A stretch of 64,000 nt of DNA, taken from the NCBI GenBank assembly GCA_020796225.1, contig CM036755.1, positions 80,051,772 to 80,115,771 on the forward strand, given 5' to 3'. Under the pieces are notes generated by a model. The model had not been told where the DNA came from, made no database searches, and saw only the letters and a program-made list of their open reading frames with translations. The translations under genes and the position numbers were made by a program. Shown piece after piece: positions 1 to 12,530 of the stretch (within the stretch, counting starts at the first letter, position 1; each line of letters opens with the position of its first letter). This DNA comes from Arion vulgaris. Its lineage: Eukaryota; Mollusca; Gastropoda; Stylommatophora; Arionidae.

Positions 1-743
1 CTATGGATAACAGTCGCGGCCTGCATAAAGTATTTTTTCCCACCCAAACCTTTAGTGCTATAAGATTTTACTTATTTGTTATTAGTAAAATAGCAGCGAT
101 GCTGATTTGATATACATGTAGAACTTTAACAGTACGGTAGTCAAGTTTTCCTATAATTAGACATTTGCATGCTAAATATGCAATTTAGCACCAGTGAAAT
201 TTGGGAAACCCATGGAATTAATCATTTCACAATGTATCCTAACAGTTGTCATCAGCACACACCATTTATTTTCATTGATAAAAGTTGAAGAAATCATTTG
301 CTCACTATGTCACATTGCTTGTTATAATATGTAATAGGGATACGCCATTGCAAACATTTGCCAACATTTTGTGTATCACTAAATTATAAACTTTGATTAT
401 CATTTTGTTGTGCTTATGCAAAATTATATAACAAAAAAACACTTGTGCATCAACCAAGCTACCTATCAATTTGTTAAACATGAATTCATACGGTCATGAG
501 GTATATAAGACTGCCTGCAAAAAATGACTTATCCATCTGGTAAATTTCGTTCAAATTAAACGTTTGTGTGTTCACGAGTTTTGGAACGAACTATAGTAAT
601 GTAGATCGGTACTGATTGTTCATTGAGATTTGGGTTCCACGTAGATAAGCACTTGTAAATATTTTATAATAGTGTAACACTGAATGTTTTGTTTACTAAT
701 ATAAGTGATTAGGATACTGGCCCTTAAACACAAAGAGATCTTA
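1..743. other. No recognisable gene
   Basis: AT-rich sequence with no open frame, splice-bounded exon or tandem array that I can recognise on either strand. It ends at the target site of a hAT-type MITE. Confidence 0.5.
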
Positions 744-751
744 TTGGTTAC

Positions 752-1067
752 ACAGTGGTTTTCAAACTTTTTGAAGTTGTGGCACACTTAAAGTTCTACA
801 AAAAATTGTAAGTGCACTACCCTTTACCCTGGCACTATACACAAAAACTTCATAAATAAGATGCAAAAACCAAAGAAATACAGAAATAATTGGAAAATGC
901 TACATACCTTTATTCATCATTTAATTTCTGCCTATGAGAAGCATGGGCCTGATGTGTCTTGGCTATTTTTTACCCTGGTACCGTGCTGCCGACCCCTGAT
1001 CTTGGATTTCCTAGGGCGCACCTAGGAATATCAGTGGGCACACTGTTGTGCACCCTTTGAGAACCAC
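752..1067. mobile_element. hAT-type MITE (non-autonomous DNA transposon)
   Basis: The left end reads CAGTGGTTTTCAAACTTTTT. The right end, reverse-complemented, reads TAGTGGTTCTCAAAGGG, the usual terminal inverted repeat style of hAT elements. There is no coding capacity in 316 bp. The flanks TTGGTTAC (744-751) and TAGGTTAC (1068-1075) match at 7 of 8 bases, fitting the 8-bp duplication made by hAT transposases. A second copy of the target sequence at about 1133-1190 lacks the element and shows the empty site. Terminal repeats and target duplication are seen; the family name is inferred from terminal style. Confidence 0.75.
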
Positions 1068-1264
1068 TAGGTTACTGAAGCAACGTCATAGCACTCCAGG
1101 CAGATCTATAAGTGCTCAGTTTCCAAATGGCTTTTAAACATAAAAGAGATTTGGTTACTGAAGCGACATCATAGCACTCCGGGCAGATCTATAGGTGTTC
1201 AATCTCCATCCTTCTTATTCTTGTCCATTTCTTATTTTATATCAATCGAACAAAGATATCATTT

Positions 1265-1442
1265 ATAAAATGTTCTCATAAAATTAGATCTTTTGTTGAT
1301 CCTTGCACTTGATTTGTTGATCATTGCACTTGATTCGTTGATCATTGCACTTGATTTGTTGATCATTGCACTTGATTCGTTGATCATTGCACTTGATTTG
1401 TTGATCTTTGCACTTGATTTGTTGATCTTTGCACTTGATTTT
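1265..1442. repeat. 24-bp minisatellite
   Basis: About seven copies of a 24-bp unit containing TTGTTGATCATTGCACTTGA, with small variants (gatcat/gatctt, ttcg/ttg). Because 24 is a multiple of three the array stays open on the minus strand, where it reads as repeated SSAMINK-like peptides. I do not regard that frame as a gene. Confidence 0.85.
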
Positions 1443-1562
1443 CTTTGGTAAATACTGCTAGATTGAAAGTCTTGAGGCTGGTAAGATGACTCACTGTAAG
1501 ATTGAGCCAGAATCAACGGAAAAGTTTGTCCCAGATGACATTGGTTTTGCTACCTTACCCGG

Positions 1563-1812
1563 AGGTTACGGCCGAATGGATTAGAGTGCGGTTCCCATAT
1601 GGGAGACCCAGGTTCAATCTACGGTAAAGCCAATGAGTTTCTTTCTGTCGGAGGCGTAAAGAAAAATCCGAACCTGAACAATTTTGCAGTGACTGCACTA
1701 GCCATGCAGCAATTAAATTCCACAGGCACAAAGAATTTAATGTCCCTGGCGTACACCGTTTTAAAAGCAGTATTACATGCAGTAACGACAGTTGTGCTTT
1801 ATTTTTTACTCT
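1563..1812 (+). mobile_element. tRNA-derived SINE, family D
   Basis: The head has an A-box-like GGCCGAATGGATTAGAG and a B-box-like GGTTCAATCT about 35 bases later, the spacing of an internal RNA polymerase III promoter. The body contains GTGACTGCACTAGCCATGCA, and the 3' end GTATTACATGCAGTAACGAC is followed by a T-rich run. The same head, body and end recur at 7434-7592, 7823-7964 plus 11100-11200, and 25246-25455. Confidence 0.8.
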
Positions 1813-1829
1813 GAACATTTTCCCAGAGA

Positions 1830-3290
1830 AAGTGGCTCAGTGCCTCGAGTCTGTGCTGCAAAAAAAAAAAAAAACTATAGTTGCTGCACTGTAGACAGTA
1901 TAGATGCTCTCTTGCTAGGAGAGCGATCCTGAACAAAAGCGCATCATGAAATTTGGATGTGCTTGACTGAAACGTGCAGATACCAAAGCTTTGTTTTAAA
2001 CCTAGCACAACATACTTATTCATAATGGCTCAATTTTCAAAAAAACGCTCAATGGCCAAAATCACAAAACAAAAAATAAAAAGGAATATACGATTTTTGA
2101 CAGAATTTTAAGTGAATCTTTAATGTTAGTAAACTCAATATATGATAATTGAGCATTGTAAGAGAACGTTTTGTCACAGTATCGAATACATGACTGGTCA
2201 AGTTGAATTGATATTAATTTAAAGTCATGTGTTAAGTCATCCAGATGTCATGGAATGTGCATGTTTCTGTGGTGTTCCTGTGTTTGTCAGAAAGCCAAAG
2301 ACAAGACTAGACACATGCCAAGTCTAGTCCAGATGACATGTAGTGTCTGCATGTTAGTTAAAAGGTCAAAGACAAAACCAGACAAGAGTTATTATTATCA
2401 GTTTGAATGTCACTTGTCAAGTCTAGATGACATGGGACATATGTACTATTATTATTCATGACATCAGAGATATTCACTGTACATATTTTTTTGCACTCCA
2501 TTTTATAAGTCAATTTTTAAAATTGTAGAATTACTAGTGTAAATATTTCGTTGTGTGGTTTCTTTATGTGTTTGTGTGTGTGTGCTTGAATTGTAGGATT
2601 TTATATGTGAAATTAATTCAGGATTTCTTGTTCTCTGTGAGTATCTGGTTGTCTTAAAATGAAGAAGAATAATATTATTGTATTTGTTATGTATATATTT
2701 GTGTGTGCTTGTCTGTCTTCATATTCAATGTTATTATTATTATTAGAATTCAATTGTCGATTTATTTCCATCTCATTTTGTTGTTAGCACACTTCTTCTT
2801 TTCCCTAATCTTTTTTTTGCCACACAGCGTCATGATAAGAAGAGATTTCTAGAACAGGTTTTTGTGTGCGCTTCATAAATAGTGTTTTTCACCACCCCTG
2901 TTATCTCTCACATGAAAGATATCTTAAAAAATTTTGCAATAAATTTAATAAAAATCTGATTTGAAGGTTCAGAGACGCCATGAGGAGATAGGATAGATTG
3001 TCTGTGGTTTGTTAATCTTAAGTGATAACAACCGACCGCTCTGCTGGTTCAAAAGCTAAGAGCAATTACAGGAGTCATGTCAGTCGATCGGCGTGTAGAT
3101 CTTCTCATTTGCTCACTATGAATTCAGGTGTAGTTAGGGCGTCTAGTATGACACTTCTGACGGATTTTTGCATGAAGGCTTGCTTTCCTTATCATTAGTG
3201 TTCATCGCCATTCAGGCAAGCCTTCTCCGACTTCAGCGAAAAGAGAGTGTGTAGATGACTGATTTGCTAATTGGGAAACTGGATGAACTT
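1830..3290. other. No gene; scattered repeats
   Basis: I see no coding exon. Short degenerate duplications around AAGTCTAG...GATGACATG occur at 2230-2440. The stretch at 2795-2900 (CATGATAAGAAGAGATTT, then TAGAACAGGTTTTTGTGTG) recurs at 50340-50430, so it is a fragment of an interspersed repeat. About 3120-3245 resembles sequence at 36060-36170 and 45900-46010. Confidence 0.5.
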
Positions 3291-3304
3291 CAGACAGTTT
3301 TAAT

Positions 3305-3420
3305 GAAACACTACATCAGCCTAGTCTCACATCAACCTAGTCTCACATCAACCTAGTCTCACATCAACTTAGTCTCACATCAACTTAGTCTCACATCAGC
3401 CTAGTCTCACATCAACCTCC
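3305..3420. repeat. 16-bp tandem repeat
   Basis: About six to seven copies of CCTAGTCTCACATCAA with C/T and A/G variants in the first bases, just upstream of the large satellite. Confidence 0.85.
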
Positions 3421-3530
3421 ACAACATGCTTAGTTCAATAATGTGTTCAATAATGAGAATTTAAGCTTTATATACAGGTTTTTTCCCTCGTGTCAACTCA
3501 AATAATGTTTTTTAATAATGTGATATTGTC

Positions 3531-6500
3531 GTTTGCTCATTACTTGACTTGGGAGGAAGAATGATATAGAGAAAATATGATGTCTTGTTCATTACTTGAC
3601 TTGGAAGGAAGAATGATATAGAGAAAATATGATGTTTTACTCATTACTTGACTTGGGAGGAAGAATGATATAGAGAAAATATGATGTCTTACTCATTACT
3701 TGACTTGGAAGGAAGAATGATATAGAGAAAATATGATGTCTTACTCATTACTTGACTTGGAAGGAAGAATGATATAGAGAAAATATGATGTCTTACTCAT
3801 TACTTGACTTGGAAGGAAGAATGATATAGAGAAAATATGATGTTTTACTCATTACTTGACTTGGGAGGAAGAATGATATAGAGAAAATATGATGTTTTAC
3901 TCATTACTTGACTTGGGAGGAAGAATGATATAGAGAAAATATGATGTTTTACTCATTACTTGACTTGGAAGGAAGAATGATATAGAGAAAATATGATGTC
4001 TTGTTCATTACTTGACTTGGGAGGAAGAATGATATAGAGAAAATATGATGTCTTACTCATTACTTGACTTGGAAGGAAGAATGATATAGAGAAAATATGA
4101 TGTCTTGTTCATTACTTGACTTGGAAGGAAGAATGATATAGAGAAAATATGATGTCTTGTTCATTACTTGACTTGGAAGGAAGAATGATATAGAGAAAAT
4201 ATGATGTTTTACTCATTACTTGATTTGGAAGGAAGAATGATATAGAGAAAATATGATGTCTTACTCATTACTTGACTTGGGAGGAAGAATGATATAGAGA
4301 AAATATGATGTTTTACTCATTACTTGACTTGGAAGGAAGAATGATATAGAGAAAATATGATGTCTTGTTCATTACTTGACTTGGGAGGAAGAATGATATA
4401 GAGAAAATATGATGTTTTACTCATTACTTGACTTGGAAGGAAGAATGATATAGAGAAAATATGATGTCTTGTTCATTACTTGACTTGGGAGGAAGAATGA
4501 TATAGAGAAAATATGATGTTTTACTCATTACTTGACTTGGAAGGAAGAATGATATAGAGAAAATATGATGTCTTGTTCATTACTTGACTTGGGAGGAAGA
4601 ATGATATAGAGAAAATATGATGTCTTACTCATTACTTGACTTGGGAGGAAGAATGATATAGAGAAAATATGATGTCTTACTCATTACTTGACTGGGAAGG
4701 AAGAATGATATAGAGAAAATATGATGTCTTACTCATTACTTGACTTGGAAGGAAGAATGATATAGAGAAAATATGATGTCTTGTTCATTACTTGACTTGG
4801 AAGGAAGAATGATATAGAGAAAATATGATGTCTTGTTCATTACTTGACTTGGAAGGAAGAATGATATAGAGAAAATATGATGTTTTACTCATTACTTGAT
4901 TTGGAAGGAAGAATGATATAGAGAAAATATGATGTCTTGTTCATTACTTGACTTGGAAGGAAGAATGATATAGAGAAAATATGATGTCTTGTTCATTACT
5001 TGACTTGGAAGGAAGAATGATATAGAGAAAATATGATGTTTTACTCATTACTTGACTTGGAAGGAAGAATGATATAGAGAAAATATGATGTCTTGTTCAT
5101 TACTTGACTTGGAAGGAAGAATGATATAGAGAAAATATGATGTCTTGTTCATTACTTGACTTGGAAGGAAGAATTATATAGAGAAAATATGATGTCTTGT
5201 TCATTACTTGACTTGGAAGGAAGAATGATATAGAGAAAATATGATGTCTTGTTCATTACTTGACTTGGAAGGAAGAATGATATAGAGAAAATATGATGTC
5301 TTGTTCATTACTTGACTTGGAAGGAAGAATGATATAGAGAAAATATGATGTTTTACTCATTACTTGATTTGGAAGGAAGAATGATATAGAGAAAATATGA
5401 TGTCTTACTCATTACTTGACTTGGGAGGAAGAATGATATAGAGAAAATATGATGTTTTACTCATTACTTGACTTGGAAGGAAGAATGATATAGAGAAAAT
5501 ATGATGTCTTGTTCATTACTTGACTTGGGAGGAAGAATGATATAGAGAAAATATGATGTTTTACTCATTACTTGACTTGGAAGGAAGAATGATATAGAGA
5601 AAATATGATGTTTTACTCATTACTTGACTTGGGAGGAAGAATGATAGAGAAAATATGATGTCTTGTTCATTACTTGACTTGGGAGGAAGAATGACATAGA
5701 GAAAATATGATGTTTTACTCATTACTTGACTTGGAAGGAAGAATGATATAGAGAAAATATGATGTTTTACTCATTACTTGACTTGGGAGGAAGAATGATA
5801 TAGAGAAAATATGATGTTTTACTCATTACTTGATTTGGAAGGAAGAATGATATAGAGAAAATATGATGTCTTGTTCATTACTTGACTTGGAAGGAAGAAT
5901 GATATAGAGAAAATATGATGTTTTACTCATTACTTGACTTGGAAGGAAGAATGATATAGAGAAAATATGATGTTTTACTCATTACTTGACTTGGAAGGAA
6001 GAATGATATAGAGAAAATATGATGTCTTGTTCATTACTTGACTTGGGAGGAAGAATGATATAGAGAAAATATGATGTTTTACTCATTACTTGACTTGGAA
6101 GGAAGAATGATATAGAGAAAATATGATGTTTTACTCATTACTTGACTTGGGAGGAAGAATGATAGAGAAAATATGATGTCTTGTTCATTACTTGACTTGG
6201 GAGGAAGAATGACATAGAGAAAATATGATGTTTTACTCATTACTTGACTTGGAAGGAAGAATGATATAGAGAAAATATGATGTTTTACTCATTACTTGAC
6301 TTGGGAGGAAGAATGATATAGAGAAAATATGATGTTTTACTCATTACTTGATTTGGAAGGAAGAATGATATAGAGAAAATATGATGTCTTGTTCATTACT
6401 TGACTTGGAAGGAAGAATGATATAGAGAAAATATGATGTTTTACTCATTACTTGACTTGGAAGGAAGAATGATATAGAGAAAATATGATGTTTTACTCAT

Positions 6501-7407
6501 TACTTGACTTGGAAGGAAGAATGATATAGAGAAAATATGATGTCTTGTTCATTACTTGACTTGGGAGGAAGAATGATATAGAGAAAATATGATGTTTTAC
6601 TCATTACTTGACTTGGAAGGAAGAATGATATAGAGAAAATATGATGTCTTGTTCATTACTTGACTTGGGAGGAAGAATGATATAGAGAAAATATGATGTC
6701 TTGTTCATTATTTGACTTGGGAGGAAGAATGATATAGAGAAAATATGATGTCTTGTTCATTACTTGACTTGGGAGGAAGAATGATATAGAGAAAATATGA
6801 TGTTTTACTCATTACTTGACTTGGAAGGAAGAATGATATAGAGAAAATATGATGTTTTACTCATTACTTGACTTGGGAGGAAGAATGATATAGAGAAAAT
6901 ATGATGTCTTGTTCATTACTTGACTTGGAAGGAAGAATGATATAGAGAAAATATGATGTCTTGTTCATTACTTGACTTGGGAGGAAGAATGATATAGAGA
7001 AAATATGATGTCTTGTTCATTACTTGACTTGGGAGGAAGAATGATATAGAGAAAATATGATGTCTTGTTCATTACTTGACTTGGGAGGAAGAATGATATA
7101 GAGAAAATATGATGTCTTGTTCATTACTTGACTTGGAAGGAAGAATGATATAGAGAAAATATGATGTCTTACTCATTACTTGACTTGGAAGGAAGAATGA
7201 TATAGAGAAAATATGATGTCTTGTTCATTACTTGACTTGGAAGGAAGAATGATATAGAGAAAATATGATGTTTTACTCATTACTTGATTTGGAAGGAAGA
7301 ATGATATAGAGAAAATATGATGTCTTGTTCATTACTTGACTTGGAAGGAAGAATGATATAGAGAAAATATGATGTCTTGTTCATTACTTGACTTGGGAGG
7401 AAGAATG
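3531..7407. repeat. 52-bp satellite array, about 74 copies
   Basis: Almost 3.9 kb of head-to-tail 52-bp units. The core is GGAAGAATGATATAGAGAAA, followed by ATATGATGT, a variable segment (CTTGTTC, CTTACTC or TTTTACTC) and ATTACTTGACTTGG. Units differ mainly at this variable segment and at GGGAGG versus GGAAGG. Two short units lacking two bases (AATGATAGAGAAA), each followed by a unit with GACATAGAG, occur at about 5641 and 6159. They mark a 518-bp higher-order duplication of ten units. The array ends inside the flank of a SINE at about 7410. No protein function is inferred. Confidence 0.95.
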
Positions 7408-7433
7408 ACAGAGAATAAATAAAATGATATCCA

Positions 7434-7592
7434 CGTCTGACCAAATGGATTAGAGCATGGCTCCCATTCAGGAGACCCGGATTCAATCTACTGAGTTTTT
7501 TCTGTCATGGACATTGAAAAAAATCCTAACCTAAACAGTTTTACTTTGACTGCACTAGCCATGCGAGTATTACAGGCAGTAACTGCAGTTTT
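7434..7592 (+). mobile_element. tRNA-derived SINE, family D
   Basis: The A-box-like CTGACCAAATGGATTAGAGC and B-box-like GGATTCAATCTAC are followed by the family body (CCTAACCTAAACAG, TTGACTGCACTAGCCATGC) and the end AGTATTACAGGCAGTAACTG. It directly abuts the 3' edge of the 52-bp satellite. Confidence 0.8.
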
Positions 7593-7822
7593 TTTGTTTT
7601 TTTATCTTTCTACTTTTTATTGGTGCCCTTTTAAATTGTGTTTTATTTATAGTATATAGTAATTAATCTCATTTTTTTGTTCATGCAGTTATTGTGATTT
7701 TCTTATGATCTGTTCTGAAGTTGAGGTGAACAGTTCTGTAGCTTGTGTGAGAACGTAGGCTTTCATACTTAATATCTAGTTATACTCTTGAAACACTTTT
7801 ATCTCACTTTGACAAGGAGAAG

Positions 7823-7964
7823 CATCTGGCCGAATAGGTTAGAGCGTGACTTCCATGTGGGAGACCCGTGTTCATTCCACGGTTAGGGCAAGTAATTTTT
7901 TCCGGTATGGGGCATAAAAGAAAAATCCTAACCTGAACAGTTTCACTGCGACTGCACTAGACAT
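7823..7964 (+). mobile_element. tRNA-derived SINE, family D, 5' half (interrupted)
   Basis: The head CTGGCCGAATAGGTTAGAGC and B-box-like region GTGTTCATTCC are followed by the family body as far as CTGCACTAGACAT. There the SINE is broken by the RTE element at 7965-11087 and resumes at 11100. The two halves together make one normal SINE. Confidence 0.85.
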
Positions 7965-10900
7965 AATATAAAATAATAATTCCTCTCGTACGTTATACAT
8001 TACATAGGGCCTGCAAGTAATTTCTCCATACCGCTTTATCCTGGGCAACTCGCTCAATCTGCTCCATGGAACTGAGACCGATATTTCCTGCCTCTCTCAG
8101 CAAAGTTCGCTTCAGGGTCTCTCTAGGTCGACCTCTCTTTCTTGAACCCTTTGAATCCCACTTCAATGCCTGCTTTGATATTCGTTGATCATTTCTCCTC
8201 AAGGTATGCCTAACATATCTCCATCTTCTCTTTCTTATAATAGTTGTCACTAGTGGTTGACCAGATATGTCTCTGATTTCATCACTTCGCCTGAATTAGT
8301 TCCATTTTATATTTATTATTTTTTGCAGACATCTATTTTCAAACGCATTCAACTTGCTTTCTATATCTTTAGTCATTTTCCAACTCTCGCTGGCATATGT
8401 TAGGATTGATACAACATTTGAATTTAAAATTTGTAATTTAGTTTTAATACTATATAACTTGCAGTTCCATATTTTATTTAGACTTTTAAAAGCTGATATT
8501 GCTTTACCAATTCATATCATAATTTCTTTTTAACATTTCCTGTGCAATCAAAGTTGCTACCTAAATAGGTGAACTGCTCTGTTATTTTTATCATTTTAGA
8601 TTCCAGTGTGATATCTGCATTACTTGCCATAGGTGTCTTCATTATATTTGTTTTTCATAGCTTATCTGCAGTCCAACTTTTGATGCTATAGATAAGTTGT
8701 CTGTTTTCTTTGCATATCTTGGTTGTTTCTACTTAACAAGGCAATATCATCTACAAAATCCAAATCTTCTAGTTGACTATTTTCTACCCAATCTATGCCA
8801 GTTTCGACCCTGCAACATTTTCGCATCACCCAGTCAATGGCCACTCCAAACAATAGCGGAGATAGAGTACAGCCTTGCTTTACTCCGGTTTCAACCATAA
8901 ACCAGTCGCTGTGTCCACCATCAGTGCGAACTGCACACTGAACCATCGTAGAGGCTCTTAATAATGTTTAAACATCTCAGAATATTCCACAGAGAGATTC
9001 TGTGTAGACTATCAAAGGCCTTTTTAAAATTGATGAAATTTAGTATGAGTGGTTGTTGCTTCTCAATATGTTCATAATTCAAAATTAGTTGTGGGGTAAT
9101 TATTTGGTCTAAGCTTCTTCCAGGTCTAAAACCAGCTTGTTCTTCTCTCAGGGTTGTGTCCACTGCTCCTTTGATTCTATTAAGAATGATTTTGCAGAAA
9201 GTCTTGGTCATTACTGATAATAGGTGATCCCTCTCCAGTTGTTGCAATCTTTGAGATCATCTATTTTGGGGATCTTAACAATTATTCCCTTTTTCCATAG
9301 ATCTGGGACAGTTTTTCTTCCCATACTTTATTAAATAGTTCTTGCACCTGGCTAATAGTTGTATCATCGGCCGCTTTGAGCATTTCTGCAGTAATGTTGT
9401 CATCACCGCTGCCTTATTGTTTATCAAGGAATGGATTGCCTCCTTGACCTCAGCTACACTTATCATTTCTTCGTAATTGGTAGGAGCTGTTTCTTGCCTC
9501 TTCATTAAACCCAAGTAGTACTGGTGGATCAGGTCTATTTAATATTTCTTCAAAATGTTCTGCCCATCTTTTCTTCTGCTCGGTATCTGATGTTAGAACT
9601 TTACCATCTTTACTCTTAATTGGGCGACCCTTTGAAACGAAAGTTCCAGTAAGTTGTTTTAGTGTGTTGTATAGCATTTTACTGTTTCCAGTCTTAGCTG
9701 CCTTTTCCCTTCTTCAGCCAGTCGATTGACATATGCTCTTTTATCTCTTCTAGCTGCTCTTTTCACTTCCTTGTCTTTTAGTCTATATTCCTCTTTAGCT
9801 TGGATTTCATCTGTTGCATCCTTAGTATTAAATATCGCTAGTTTCATCTTTCTTCTTTCTTTAATACATTTCCAGGTGTCATTGCTTATCCATGGTTTTC
9901 TGTCTTTCATCTTTAATCCTGCGCTACTATTTGCTGCTCCTAATAGTGTGTCCTTTATCTTAGTCCATTTGTCTTCAATGTTCTGTTCATTTTCACATTG
10001 AGTAACTCGAACCTATTCTTAAGTTCGAGCTGATATTCCTCTTTTACCTCATTATTTTGTAGTCTTTGACTGTCTATTCGCAGTTGTTCTTTTTAGTATG
10101 GTGAATTTTCAGTTTCAATTTACCTATGCATAAATTATGATCACTTCCTACATCTGCCCCTCTGTATGCACGGACATCCAGCAATGATGTTCTAAATTGT
10201 GTATTTATGCACATATGGTCAATCTGATTCCTGGTCACTCCATCTGGTGAGTGCCAAGTAAGTTTATGAATTTCCTTATGTGCAAAGATGGTACCTCCAA
10301 TTACTAAGTTTGACAGCATACATAACTCCGCCAGTCTTTCTCCATTCTCATTCATTGTGTTTATTCCTTGTTTTCCTATAGCTCTCTCTACCCCTACATT
10401 ATCACTTCCAACCTTGGCATTAAAGTCCCCATTACTACTAACAGGTCATGTTTTTGGGTCTTGTTAATTTGATCTTGTAGTTGCTCATAAAATGTGTCTT
10501 TCTTATCATCGTCAGCCTCGTTTGTTGGTGCATAACACTGCAGTATTGTCATATTGACATGCCTGGTACTGAAGCAGGCTCTAATTATCCGACTTGAGAT
10601 GGGTTCCCATTCTAACATGCTCTTTGCTACTCTAGGTGTCATCATTATACCCACTCCTTCAAAATGCTTACCATCTTCTCTCCCTGAATATATGAAAGTT
10701 AATCCACTAACTACTCTTCTATCTGTTCCAGGCCATCTCACCTCAATTAACCCCAGTATGTCTAGCTCGTATCTCTTCATTTCTTCTGCAATTTGGGCTG
10801 ATTTTGTAGCCATGGCCATCGTTCTCACATTCCAAAATCCAATTTTAGTGTGTTTTTTAGCCAAGTAATGCACGAGTCGGGTTGCTGACTTCCGCAAAGC

Positions 10901-11087
10901 AGCTTTCATCAGCAACCGTCATTGATGCACTAGGTGCACCGCACACCACCTGACTGGTCGGTTTACCGGTATGCGCTCCTTTCTTGCAAGTTTCTGTAGC
11001 TCTTTCAATTTCTTGTGATGAGGTAGCTGGCCTCACGCACAAGTCCTCCTCCTTTTCATCCGGGCTTGGAAACGGCATTGGCAGAGT
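7965..11087 (-). mobile_element. RTE-type LINE, apparently full length
   Basis: A 3.1-kb minus-strand retrotransposon bounded by an exact 12-bp direct repeat TGCACTAGACAT (7953-7964 and 11088-11099), the target-site duplication of the insertion. Reading on the minus strand, it has a short 5' leader, an APE-type endonuclease, reverse transcriptase, the C-terminal region typical of RTE elements, and a 3' end with ATT repeats (GAGGAATTATTATT). The 3' terminus recurs at 27240-27360 and about 51640-51900, and in short form near 50828. Several frameshifts interrupt the reading frame, so this copy is unlikely to be active. Confidence 0.9.
7993..10915 (-). pseudogene. RTE LINE polyprotein (endonuclease-reverse transcriptase), broken
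   Basis: Minus-strand fragments in order. 10394-10915: endonuclease start with KIGFWNVRTM, then ILGLIEVRW and the ILQCYAPT motif. 10074-10355: endonuclease end with RNQIDHMCI and GSDHNL. 9450-9910: linker with KPWISNDTW and RWAEHFEEILNRP. 8921-9247: reverse transcriptase with REEQAGFRPGRS and FKKAFDSLHR. 8686-8946: VKQGCTLSPLLF and the catalytic box as LDFVDDIALL, where RTE elements usually have FADD. 7993-8250: C-terminal KRRWRYVRHTLRR and RKRGRPRETLKRT. The known role of such proteins is target-primed reverse transcription of their own RNA. Frame changes between segments and the loss of a usual endonuclease GDFN motif at about 10430 mark it as inactive. Confidence 0.88.
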
Positions 11088-11099
11088 TGCACTAGACAT

Positions 11100-11200
11100 G
11101 CAGTCATTAAATTTGTCAGGATCATGTCCACACCTCCTTATCCTACACCGCCCTGAAAAGTTGTACTAAAGGCAGTAACAGCAGTTTTTATGAGGTTTTC
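11100..11200 (+). mobile_element. tRNA-derived SINE, family D, 3' half
   Basis: It continues the SINE broken at 7964: GCAGTCATTAAATTTGTCAG, then TCCTACACCGCCCTGAAAAG and the end CTAAAGGCAGTAACAGCAG with a T-rich tail. The body matches the copies at 25246 and 1563. Confidence 0.8.
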
Positions 11201-12530
11201 TTTTATCCAAGTGCTACTGACTGACCAGTTTCAGTCTTTGAGTCTTTAAGTCTATATTATTTTAATTTGTGTGAGGAATATATATGTGTATCATCATCAA
11301 GTAACATGTTTCAATACTGAATGTCTCTTTCATCACAGCCTGCCTGAAAAACTCTTTGTCTCTTGCAAGTTCTTTCATCTCTTCTCAAGGTTTCATGTTC
11401 AAGGTTTCTTTGATGTCCTGCTGCCAACTTTGTCTTGGTCTTCCCCTGCCTCTACTCCCAGGAACCATACCTTCTCCGTGCAATGATGATGGTCTAATCA
11501 ATCAAGTGTACACACACACACACTGTGTCATTGTCTTGGGGGCAGGTTTACATCCCAGTTTGGTTCAGGTGTGGTCCGGCGGCTGTAGTTTGCTCACCTC
11601 TGCACTCATTGATATATAAGATGCATTTTTTGTTTACTTTAATTGTGCTCGTGTTGATTTTGTCTACTTTTGTCAGACAATAAACATAAGAATTTTCTTC
11701 AACTTTGAAAACCGTTATGTTCTGCTCCACAAAATTGTTTATTTGTTTATTTTTATTTTGCACAAATTTTGTTTAATTTATAACTTAGTCACTGAATCTA
11801 TTTTGTGTGATTAGGTCAATTCTAGTCTTTATTATTCCGGTGGAGAAATGGCTTTTATTGAGAATTAACTATAAGCGTGTTTAACTATGGCCTCCAATAA
11901 CATACGGCCGGCGGGCTCAGTTAAAAATTCTGGGAAATTAAGCCACAACTGTCGCGTGATCTCGCATTCCAGTATTGTTGTATAAAGATGAATTCATTTG
12001 AAAAACAACCCAACATGCTAAATCAAGGTTATATTATGTTACAAGTTCAGTTTAAAGCTAAGGAATATCAGTATTATTAATATTTTTATCAATAAATAAC
12101 CATGGACTCATAGAATTGAGTACAATTACAAAGAAGCTTACAGTGTTCTATCAAACATACAAAAACCAGCCCCTATTAAACAGGAATTTTGGTTTTCCTA
12201 TCTGAGCTAGTCTGACTTATGTTTCCAGGGGCCACGGTTTAACACATGTGTAAACTGGTTGTTTATTTAACACACATGTGCACTGGCTGTTTGTTTAAGT
12301 TAACCCTTTCATGCATGAATTTTTGGAATAGATATCTGGTCTGCCATCTTGACTACACAGTAGAAGCACAAGTTAATTTACCGCACTTTTAGCAAGACCT
12401 TAGCAGTAGACTGCATGCATCAGAGGTCACGAAACACGCATGTGTAGCTGTGAAACGAACAAATAGTTGTCCTCCACAGTGTACACTATACATAAGAGGG
12501 TTAACACACATGTGTACTGGCTGTTTGTTT
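11200..12530. other. No gene; possible degraded hAT pieces
   Basis: Text at 11560-11610 (GTGGTCCGGCGGCTG, then GTTTGCTCACCTCTGC) and 11905-11930 (CGGCCGGCGGGCTC) has the flavour of internal hAT repeat sequence, but no terminal repeats could be paired. I see nothing coding here. Confidence 0.3.

Noticed and set aside
3531..7407. Satellite units as promoters or coding repeats
   Set aside because: The unit is 52 bp, not a multiple of three, and every frame is closed by TAG/TGA within the unit. No other function is shown by the sequence.
9726..10001. Plus-strand frames at 9726-10001 and 10554-10868
   Set aside because: They are antisense shadows of the RTE LINE coding region on the minus strand.
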